From: Podocnemis expansa | Taxonomy: Eukaryota; Chordata; Testudines; Podocnemididae | DNA length: 64,000 nucleotides | Assembly: GCA_007922195.1 (NCBI GenBank) | Contig: ML682091.1 | Span: 744,570 to 808,569, forward strand | Direction: 5' to 3' | Part shown: one piece after another, positions 57,216-64,000 of the stretch | How positions within the stretch are numbered: position 1 is the first letter of the stretch | Layout: the number at the start of each line of letters is the position of its first letter | The notes under the pieces: generated by a model | Seen by the model: the letters and a program-made list of their open reading frames with translations, nothing else | Databases searched by the model: none | Told to the model about the DNA's origin: nothing | Made by a program: the position numbers and the translations under genes

Positions 57216-58008
57216 CTTCTGACATGTTTGGTTCTACCAGTTGAGAGTTTTTTAACTTTTGAGAGAAAAGTGGTTTTGCGAGCTGGATGATTGATATAAC
57301 TTTAACTGATTAGCATGATAGATATCAATACTTTGCTTTCCTCTTGTTAATCTAATTTTATCCACAGCTGGACTAAGTTTGTCTATGATTCGGAAAGGTC
57401 CAATACATCAGTTACATGGTCCATGTTTCGGTACTTTGTAAGTTAATAACGTTACGTGCTCTCCCACTTTCCAAGTGTCTCTCTCTGGTACTTGTTAAAA
57501 TAGGCTTTAGCCTTGCATTTTGACTTCCCCAGTTTAACAGCTACCTGCCAATGAATCTGATTTAAATTAGTTTGTAAATTCTGCAGCTAGGTATTTAATT
57601 TTATCCCTTCCAGCAGAGTGCCACTAGTATGCCAAAATCAAATGTTTTGGCAGCCACATATTGCATACAGTCATGACCTCAAAAGCTGTTTTATTTGTGG
57701 GTGTGGCAGGCATTGCTCTCAATGCCATGAGAATTAATAGCATGAGAGTATCCCACTTATACCGATTAGCATCTAGAATTTTCCTCAGCATGATGGTTAT
57801 AAAACAAACAAGGAATTTTGTTTTATAGTTTGATTTGTTTGAGACAATTCTTAAAGAATTGACCAGTAAAATGTGATTCCTGATATGATTAAATTTTAGC
57901 AAGGCTCCCCCATCGAGAGGAGACTTATTTTACTAAGACCTCAGCAGTGGCTTCACAGTATTAGTTTTTAGAGGAAATACCTTTACCGATGGATCCAGTG
58001 ACCACTAA
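57216..58008 (-). pseudogene. ERV-C integrase, core end and C-terminal domain
   Basis: Minus-strand reading: CEATAEVLVK, ESHFTGQFFKNCLK (core), NRYKWDTLMLLILMALRAMP and TNKTAFEVMT, then WKVGEHVTLL, GPFRIIDKLSPAVDKIRL and YHANQLKLY, a typical W..G..V...GPF...HxNQLK integrase C-terminus. The Asp before QESHF is Tyr, and several stops are present. The core is interrupted by the element at 58009-58895 and continues at 58899-59085. Confidence 0.75.
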
Positions 58009-58895
58009 GGCTGTGTTCACACAGCACTTTTGTTTTGAAACAACCTCGTTGTTTCGAAACAAAAAAAAACATGTTCACACAACGCACCGTTGTTTCGAAA
58101 CAACGGGAATCCGTTGTTTCGAAACAAGGGTGTTGTTTCGAAACAAGTTAAACCCCATTTGGGGACAAAACAACCTTGTTTCAAAACAACTCGTGTGAAC
58201 ATGTTGTTTCGGAANNNNNNNNNNNNNNNNNNNNNNNNNNNNNNNNNNNNNNNNNNNNNNNNNNNNNNNNNNNNNNNNNNNNNNNNNNNNNNNNNNNNNN
58301 NNNNNNNNNNNNNNNNNNNNNNNNNNNNNNNNNNNNNNNNNNNNNNNNNNNNNNNNNNNNNNNNNNNNNNNNNNNNNNNNNNNNNNNNNNNNNNNNNNNN
58401 NNNNNNNNNNNNNNNNNNNNNNNNNNNNNNNNNNNNNNNNNNNNNNNNNNNNNNNNNNNNNNNNNNNNNNNNNNNNNNNNNNNNNNNNNNNNNNNNNNNN
58501 NNNNNNNNNNNNNNNNNNNNNNNNNNNNNNNNNNNNNNNNNNNNNNNNNNNNNNNNNNNNNNNNNNNNNNNNNNNNNNNNNNNNNNNNNNNNNNNNNNNN
58601 NNNNNNNNNNNNNNGTGGGGAGCAGCGCTGGGCTGCGCTGAAGCCCGCCGGTGCCCGCAGCCCGGCTCTGCACGCACTGGCAGGGAGCAGCGCTGGGCAG
58701 CGCTGCAGCCCGCTGGTGCCTGCAGCCCCCTGAGGAAGCGAAATAGCAGGTTCACAGTGTGAACCTGCTATTTCGTTTCCCGTTTTTTTTCTTATTTCGA
58801 AATAACATTTTGTTAATTCAAAGTATGTTATTTCGAAACAAGTTGTTTTGACACAACTTGTTTCGAAATAACCGTGTGTGTGTGTGAACACAGCC
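58009..58895. mobile_element. TAA-flanked palindromic element with GC-rich core (Harbinger-like)
   Basis: The ends GGCTGTGTTCACACA and TGTGTGAACACAGCC are perfect inverted repeats, flanked by TAA on both sides (58006-58008, 58896-58898). A 3-bp TAA duplication with GG-starting ends fits the PIF/Harbinger superfamily. Many GTTGTTTCGAAACAA palindromes lie inside each end. The centre is a GC-rich tandem of about 75 bp (58615-58735, AGCAGCGCTGGGC theme) running out of a 400-N gap. It sits in ERV-C integrase. Confidence 0.85.
58215..58614. other. Assembly gap (400 N)
   Basis: 400 N bases. The tandem array at its right edge suggests an unresolved minisatellite. Confidence 1.
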
Positions 58896-58898
58896 TAA

Positions 58899-59085
58899 GA
58901 GGTATGGGTTGCTTATTTAGGTTATTTTGGGTAAGGGGCCAATAAAGTTAATTTACAAAGTCATTTAAGGCCCTTTAAACACTTACAATTTTAATGGAGC
59001 ATTCTTTTTGGAAGGAGAAGAATTGGACACATGCTAAACAGCTTTACAATACTGTTGTACATTCATTTATAAGAACAACCACCAT
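58899..59085 (-). pseudogene. ERV-C integrase, zinc-finger end and start of core
   Basis: Minus-strand frames contain NVQQYCKAV, then SPSKKNAPLKL and INFIGPLPKIT, the end of the HHCC domain and the first catalytic block (Asp replaced by Asn). Joined by position to 57216-58008. Confidence 0.65.
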
Positions 59086-59435
59086 TTGACAGATGCTGGG
59101 GTATCTTAGAATTTGGAGTTATCAACACAGAGTCGTGGCAATGACTGGTTTCTATTAGAATACCACTTCCATGTGTTACTTAGTCCATTTTCATTTAATT
59201 CATTTTAACAACTGGTACAATAGAAGCAAAACTGGAAGTAAAGTTTCTATATTATCTGACTAATCCCAGAAGCAGTTTTAAGGCTGCATATGACTATTAC
59301 TCTATGCTTATCGAGCAATGCTTGCAATTTAGGCTTATTTACATGATCTGCCACCAATGTAGTTAAATAATGTCCTGCTTCTGATTTTTAACACTGGGGT
59401 TACCAAGCTATACTTAATTACAGTCTCTAGAAAGA
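59086..59435. other. ERV-C remnant between protease and integrase (RT lost)
   Basis: Only about 350 bp separate protease from integrase, so reverse transcriptase and RNase H are almost completely deleted. No YxDD motif was found. Confidence 0.5.
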
Positions 59436-59800
59436 AGTTGTCCACTGATTGTTCTGTAACATATAACAGTTGGTTAGCCAAATCAATGATACATCCCATT
59501 CACATAAGAAGTTTGCTCCCAGAAGACTATATCTGGGATTTTTTAATGTTGCCAAGGCAAAGACACAAAAATCTTATAAATGTGAATGGGCATTTCAAGT
59601 GGACTGGAAAGTGTAATGATTTCATATTTTTTTATGAGAGTTGTCAGTGTTCTTCTAAGCCCTACAAGTAAAGAAAAACTCAGGGTCTTTACATGAAGAA
59701 TACTGATTGCTGCCTCAGTATTAATAAGAAACTGTTGTGCCCCTCGCCAGTACTATCACTATGGTGGGCTGTCCATTGGCATCCCTTTCCAGAGGGGCCA
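59436..59800 (-). pseudogene. ERV-C protease, degenerate
   Basis: The minus-strand reading includes FLINTEAAISILHVKTLS, matching the retropepsin FLVDTGAAISIL block with the catalytic DTG changed to NTE, and LLMXMGCIIDLANQLLYV, matching the end block (ILG.DFL...IID). Stops are present. Inactive. Confidence 0.62.
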
Positions 59801-59959
59801 GGACTTTAATTGGGGCCTATTGGTGTTAAGCTGAGTAATATACAGCCTGAAAGCTGGCAGGCTCATCACCAACTTCTTCCTCCATCTCTGTTGTAGGGAA
59901 AGAGGGAATAAGAATCAATGGGAGTAGTAAAGGGCCCTGCCATCAGTCATACCCTAACC

Positions 59960-60440
59960 ACGCCCCTTTCCATCAGAAATCCCTCCCACCAACCACCTCC
60001 CCTGACACCCAGTCCCACCCCTTGCCCACCTGTCACTTCAAGTCCTGCCCCCAGCTGATCACCTGACATCCACTCCTGCCTGGTGGGTGTGACTTTCGGC
60101 TCAAGACGACCTGACCGGAATCAGATGGCTTGACCCCTCCCACAACACCTCTGCACTAATAGGAGCGGGTTTTGCCCCCGAGAGCAGGATTGGCCCCAGA
60201 AAGGCACGTGGTGGGTCTGCCCTCCCCAGAAGAGGGCCATGTGACCTTCTGCCAATAGGAAAAGGGTTTAGATCGGCCTGGCAGGGCCATGTGGGCCAAT
60301 CGGGAGGTTTGGAACCCCGTGCCCAATCTGTGGGCCTAAATGGTTGGTGACAGGCAGCAATGCCATCCGGAAGTCTGGGCCTTTAAAGCCACACAACCCC
60401 TGTCTTGTTCGCAAGACCACATGGTTCAGAGCTCATGCAC
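59960..60440. other. Polinton 5' region, possible promoter
   Basis: C-rich sequence with CCAAT-type boxes (GCCAATAGG near 60251, GGCCAATCGG near 60295) and a TTTAAA near 60381 lies ahead of the small spliced ORF. Could include the terminal inverted repeat. No open frame of note. Confidence 0.35.
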
Positions 60441-60443
60441 AAC

Positions 60444-60941
60444 ATGGACACCTTCACCACCACCACCAGGCCTTCAGGATTGGTTTTGGCTCTGACCTTT
60501 AACAGCCCTCGGCAAAAACCCTGCGACAGTGGCAGTTCGGTATAGGAGGCAGCCAATATATCAACCAATACCCTGGAGATTGTGAGGGAACCCAATAGGC
60601 CCAACAGCCTTCCGTTGTCTGTCCTTATGAAGGAAAGCGAGCATGGCTCATGGGAGCTGCAGGCAGAGGTAAAGAAAATGAGGGAGGGCTCTAAAAAAGA
60701 AAAAGTCTAAAGGGTGGTGAACTTACAGTTCCTTTTTTTTTTGTTTCTGAAAAAAAATTCTCAACAGCTCGACGACGACTTTATACGGGCCTTTGAGAGC
60801 CTGTACATCTGTAGCCCCGTGAAAACAAACGTATTGTGCGTCAGCTGTTTCTGCCTGTGCCTGGCACACAGAGCTGTGAGGAAGAATGAAACAGCTCAGA
60901 CTCCTTTGGGGGGTAGTGACCGTTTTTGCAGGACGCTGTAA
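60444..60941 (+). pseudogene. Small two-exon ORF of unknown function in the Polinton
   Basis: ATG at 60444 opens MDTFTTTTRPSGLVLALTF. Exon 1 ends at 60668 with donor GTAAAG. A 99-bp intron ends in a T-run and TCTCAACAG. Exon 2 (60768-60941) begins LDDDFIRAFESLYICSPVKT and ends TAA. Both exons are phase 0 (225 and 174 bp) and AATAAA follows at 60967-60972. One in-frame TAG lies in exon 1 (after GSSV). The predicted 132-residue product has a CFCLCLA cysteine cluster and no domain I recognise. Its place ahead of the integrase suggests a Polinton accessory gene, but a host transcript cannot be excluded. Confidence 0.4.
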
Positions 60942-61081
60942 ATGAGGGGTTTTAAACCAGGCAATTAATAAAAAAGTCATTTAAATATGTCAGTGTGAAT
61001 GTGTCTCCTTCAGGCTTGTGCGGTTAAAACACCTTGGGTGGCAGCCATGTTGGAGCAGACAGCCCTTTTAAAAAAAATATA

Positions 61082-62012
61082 GCCCCAGGAAAATCAGTAT
61101 CTTTGGAGGGGTGGACACTCTTTTCCAGGCAGCCAAAAAGCATAGTGAAACTTTGAATAGGGGTGAGGTAGCAGCCTAGCTTTTGGACCAGGACGCTTAC
61201 ACTTTACACAGACCGGCTCAAATATGTTTTAAAAGAAACAAGATGGTTGTTTCAGACATGGATGTGCAATGGCAGGCAGATTTGGTGGATATGCAAAGGT
61301 CCTCCAAACACAACAGCGGTGTTAAGTACATCTTAGCAGTGACAGACTTTCTATCTAAATACGCCTGGGCTTTAGGCCTCAAAGGCAAGACGGGGGGTGA
61401 AGCGTCCAAGGCCTTTAAAGCTATTTTCAGCGAAGGCCGCATCCCTCAAAAATTACAAACTGATCATGGAAAAGAATTTTTAAACAAACCTGTCAGTGTG
61501 CTGTTTAAGCGACATGGCATCCACCATTTTGTGACTAATAATGACGTCAAAGCGGTGGTCATAGAGCGGTTTAATAAAACTTTAAAATCTAGTATGTGGA
61601 GATATTTTACCTCCTGCAACACCTTTCGCTACATGGATGCGTTACCTGACTTTATAAAGAGTTACAACTGGAGCTTTCACAGAACCATATAGGCCAGACC
61701 CATTGATGTTAACCCCTTGAATTCTCTGCAGGTGTGCAAAACAGTATATGGAGACAGTTAAAAAGTAAAACTGGTGTCCCACCCTTTTATAAAGATGATG
61801 ACGTGAGACTATCTAAAACCAAAGGAGCTTTTGAGAAAGGTTATGAACAAACGTTTACTGATGAGATATTCATAGTGAACAAATCCTTAACAAAGGGCCA
61901 GAGACCTGTATACCATTTAAAAGATTACGAGGGTGAGACGGTGGCTGGATCTTTTTACCCTGAAGAATTACAAAAAGTAAATCCCAGACTTGACAGGATT
62001 TATACGATTTAA
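61082..62012 (+). pseudogene. Polinton integrase (retroviral-type DDE), broken
   Basis: The reading starts upstream of the first Met with SIFGGVDTLFQAAKKH and, after an in-frame TAG (61178), DQDAYTLHRPAQICFKRN. The core has DMDVQWQADLVDM, LQTDHGKEF and VIERFNKTLK, the D, D, E triad of retrovirus-like integrases, then YNWSFHRTI. A TAG at 61690 and a frameshift near 61745 precede the C-terminal part (GVPPFYKDDDVRLSK, DEIFIVNK, YHLKDYEGE), the chromodomain-like tail seen in Polinton integrases. The catalytic residues are kept, but at least three lesions disrupt the gene. Confidence 0.88.
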
Positions 62013-62331
62013 AAAGTTGTAATGGTGAAAGGAAGAGGGAGAAAAAAGCAGCTCTTGGGGAAATGGTTGGGGTGGCCAGAGAAGTTTAATAGCTGGGTGA
62101 AAGTGTCTCAGCTCTGCAAAGTTTAGAGGAAAAGATTACTCCTTCAAAAATAAAGAGAGTGTGAAAAAGGAAAATGAGTGATGGTGGTTTTTACATCACT
62201 TTACCTAGCAATGCCAGCTCCCAGGTGTTTCTCCAAAACACCAGCTGGAACTTTACCATACAACTAATTAAACCTTTGGATCTCCAGGGCACTTGGGAGG
62301 TGGGGTTGGTGGAAATACAATACCCTCACAG

Positions 62332-62893
62332 CAATGTTCCCTGTAAGCTGCGCTGGTGTGCTGCAGCGCAGCCCGCCGCAGCTGCCAGCGCAGTGAAGGC
62401 TGCCAGTAGCGCACGGCCGGCAGCCAGTGTCCCTGCATAGAGCTCCTGTGGAGCAGGGAGTTTTCAAAACTCCTCCCCAGAGAAGCTCTAACGGAGCATG
62501 CCCAGAAAATCTGAGCATGATCTGTAGAGCTTCTCTGGCCCAGGAGTTAGGGCTGGGCCCTGCTGCTCCAGTCCAGCCCCAAGGTAAGTTGGGGGGGGCG
62601 AACAGGAGCAGGGGGTCTAGCAGGAGGGGGGGTGATGCCGGGAGCAGGGGGCCTAGCAGGAGCGGGGGGGCTGCTGCCGGGAGCAGGGAGGGCTAGCAGG
62701 ACCGGGGGGGCCGCTGCCGGGAGTGGGGGGGTGATGCCAGGAGCGGGGGGGGGCTGCTGCCGGGAGCGGGGGGGCTAGCAGGAGCAGGGGATGATGCTGG
62801 GAGAGGGGGGGGCAGCGCAGCAGGCCCCATGGGGGGGAGTGCAGCGAGCAACAGGAGTTGCTCAGCTGCCCTCTCCCCTTAGAGGGAACATTG
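62332..62893. mobile_element. Short hAT element with G-rich minisatellite core
   Basis: The ends CAATGTTCCCTGTAAG and CTTAGAGGGAACATTG match the hAT-a/b/c end type. Flanks CCTCACAG (62324-62331) and CCCCACAG (62894-62901) agree at 7 of 8. The core 62590-62830 is a tandem of 'gccgggagcggggggg.ctagcaggagc' units of about 30-45 bp. It interrupts the Polinton virion-type gene. Confidence 0.88.
62590..62830. repeat. Minisatellite core of the 62.3 kb element
   Basis: About six G-rich units containing GGGAGC and CTAGCAGGA. Confidence 0.8.
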
Positions 62894-63494
62894 CCCCACA
62901 GCTGTAACAACATCAGCAAAGATGCCCCTTTTGAAATCACCTGTAAAGATAAGAAATGGAATTTCATCCTATGATGAGGTCATTGCTCTTCTATACCTGA
63001 TTTGCTGGATCACATGAACAACATCATGAGTCGCCATCCCAAAACACCCAGGATGACCCTGAACTATGATCCTGTGGGTAGAAAAGTTAGAATTAAGTCC
63101 ACCAATGTTGCTTATATGATTTCAACCAGTGGGGAGTTGGCTAGTATTTTGGGCATGTACCCCAACACCCACATCAAAAAAATCCTTTTCTTGGCAGACA
63201 TCACAGGAGGTTTCAACTCCTTGTATCTGTACACGGATACTGTGGAACACCAGTTTGTGGGGGACTTCTCCGTACCCCTGTTACGCTGCATCCCCATCCA
63301 AGGAAGGAACAGCAAGTTTGTCACCATCAGCTACAATAAACCACATTACGTTCCCATCAGTAAGCACCAAACCATTGAAATAAAGACTGACCAGAACAGA
63401 TACATCTCATTTCGCTTCGGTAAGGTGATCGTCAAGCTGCACATGCACTCCCAGAGAGAGCATGGTTTCTGAAAGGTAAAACAAAAACAATGCC

Positions 63495-63939
63495 ATGGTG
63501 ATCCTAAAAAATTACAGTGACCCCACCATCTACAGCAAATATTACGAAGCCCAGGCTGGATATGTCCTTCCTGGTTACCATGATGCATGGAGCTGTATCG
63601 CTTCTGAGGAGGGGGCTAGAGATTATCAAACCTCATGTAAAAACCACTGCTCAAAACATAGCTAGAGATGTGGTAGGCAACATCTGATGCGCTGTTTTGG
63701 AGAAGGTGGTAAAACCCCTCAAACAGGAGGGGTCAGGGTTGATGTACATTAAAGGGAGGAAGAGAAAGAGAAATGTGTTACACACACGATGCATGGGCCC
63801 GCCCAGTTCTTTTAAAAGAAAAGCTGCAGTACGCAGGACTAGTCAGAAGCGAAAGACCAAGGAGAAGCATAGGAGGTGTTCACACCTGGCAAAAGAGAGA
63901 GATTTTAATCAGCATGGTTTTTGTTCACTGTTGGTCTGA
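63495..63939 (+). pseudogene. Polinton small basic protein (minor virion-type)
   Basis: It starts MVILKNYSDPTIYSKYYEAQ, then AGYVLPGYH. Near 63578 the frame shifts and continues as HGAVSLLRRGLEIIKPHVKT, AQNIARDVV, one TGA at about 63685, then KPLKQEGSGLMYIKGRKRKR and a Lys/Arg-rich tail to 63939. This short, basic, DNA-binding-like protein regularly sits between the penton-like gene and the major capsid gene in vertebrate Polintons. The end overlaps the start of the next gene by 26 bp. Two lesions make it non-functional. Confidence 0.65.
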
Positions 63940-64000
63940 AGAGTGCACCAAGTCACAACTAGACCTGTTTCACATAGCCCCCACGCAGACCAGCATTGAG
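63914..64000 (+). CDS. Polinton major-capsid-type protein, N-terminus (cut by window edge)
   Basis: ATG at 63914 opens MVFVHCWSEECTKSQLDLFH then IAPTQTSIE, open to the window edge. This N-terminus (S.EC.KSELDLF...PTQTSIE) is that of the double-jelly-roll capsid protein of Polintons, related to the worm protein F54H12.2 annotation. Whether the rest is intact cannot be seen. Confidence 0.75.
   Translation, partial: MVFVHCWSEECTKSQLDLFHIAPTQTSIE

Larger units (their letters stand above)
62174..63472 (+). pseudogene. Polinton virion-type protein (minor capsid/penton-like), interrupted
   Basis: The N-terminal part MSDGGFYITLPSNASSQVF ... TWEVGLVEIQYPHS is the conserved start of a protein encoded next to the integrase in vertebrate Polintons. 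It is often annotated only as uncharacterised, and I take it for the minor capsid (penton-like) protein with moderate confidence. A 562-bp hAT element sits at 62332-62893 inside the codons for PHS. Beyond it the frame resumes with CNNISKDAPFEITCKDKKW, two adjacent TGA stops near 62972, then LLDHMNNIMSRHPKTPRM to the end at 63472 (HMHSQREHGF). Apart from the insert and the two stops the frame is open. Confidence 0.8.
59926..64000 (+). mobile_element. Polinton/Maverick, left portion (continues past window)
   Basis: Integrase, a virion-type protein, a small basic protein and the start of the major-capsid-type protein occur in order on the plus strand, as in vertebrate Polintons. The left end is uncertain: AGTAAAGGG at 59926 fits the 5'-AG terminus of Polintons and follows the last ERV-C sequence, but the matching right terminus and 6-bp duplication are outside the window. 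DNA polymerase B, ATPase and protease are not seen and would lie beyond 64000. Confidence 0.75.

Noticed and set aside
58017..58891. Long ORFs crossing the N gap
   Set aside because: They consist mostly of N-derived unknown residues inside a transposon.
59438..59671. 77-codon plus-strand ORF
   Set aside because: Antisense shadow of the degenerate ERV-C protease.
1..64000. CRISPR arrays, bacterial operons, riboswitches or prophage features
   Set aside because: Spliced genes, SINEs, LINEs and ERVs show vertebrate nuclear DNA; the tandem repeats are degenerate minisatellites without spacer structure.

Overview
The window is vertebrate nuclear DNA, almost certainly from a sauropsid and most likely a turtle. 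Supporting signs are tRNA-derived SINEs with a CR1-type tail, CR1 3' ends, Penelope-like element (PLE) fragments, several hAT-type non-autonomous elements, three endogenous retroviruses (ERVs), a Polinton/Maverick and a spliced lectin-like gene. It is gene-poor and dense in transposons. Most long open frames outside the features below look like shadows of G/C-rich tandem repeats.

Layout. 0-5.5 kb holds a DIRS/LAP2-type gag-like fossil, a PLE fragment, a SINE, a minisatellite and a broken B30.2 (PRY-SPRY) exon. 5.5-8.5 kb is a complete non-autonomous hAT element (hAT-a) with exact 8-bp target duplications and an internal tRNA-like segment. 8.7-9.4 kb is an olfactory-receptor pseudogene. 11.4-25.3 kb, minus strand, is the one apparently intact cellular gene: a five-exon C-type-lectin-like type II membrane protein (CLEC2/CD69/KLRB-like) whose five exons join in phase to 215 codons plus stop. 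Its second intron carries an antisense, fairly young gammaretrovirus-like provirus (ERV-A, 14.5-21.8 kb, LTRs about 1.6% different). A CpG-rich region with a CRE-like site lies at 26.6-27.0 kb, upstream of that gene.

27-48 kb is mostly repeats: PLE hairpins, palindromic AT-rich DNA, GC-rich minisatellites, CR1 fragments, the 3' end of a related retrovirus with a long env TM frame (ERV-B), a hAT transposase fossil, and a truncated second copy of the lectin gene's 5' end in opposite orientation (45.3-46.0 kb).

48-59.9 kb is a third, older retrovirus on the minus strand (ERV-C). It has been shot through by four later DNA-transposon insertions: a palindromic element in its LTR, hAT-b in env, hAT-c between integrase and env, and a TAA-flanked element, which holds the 400-N gap, in integrase. 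From about 59.9 kb to the window edge is a Polinton/Maverick on the plus strand: a small spliced ORF, a retroviral-type integrase, a virion-type protein interrupted by another hAT element, a small basic protein and the first codons of the major-capsid-type protein.

The most unusual patterns are three. (1) Non-autonomous elements of at least two superfamilies share one architecture, AT-rich ends around a GC-rich minisatellite core. (2) A hAT family carries a tRNA-like segment with pol III boxes. (3) PLE-derived inverted-repeat hairpins have 12-15 bp target duplications. A lectin-like gene, its inverted partial duplicate, a B30.2 exon and an olfactory receptor lying close together is reminiscent of an MHC-linked neighbourhood; that is inference only.
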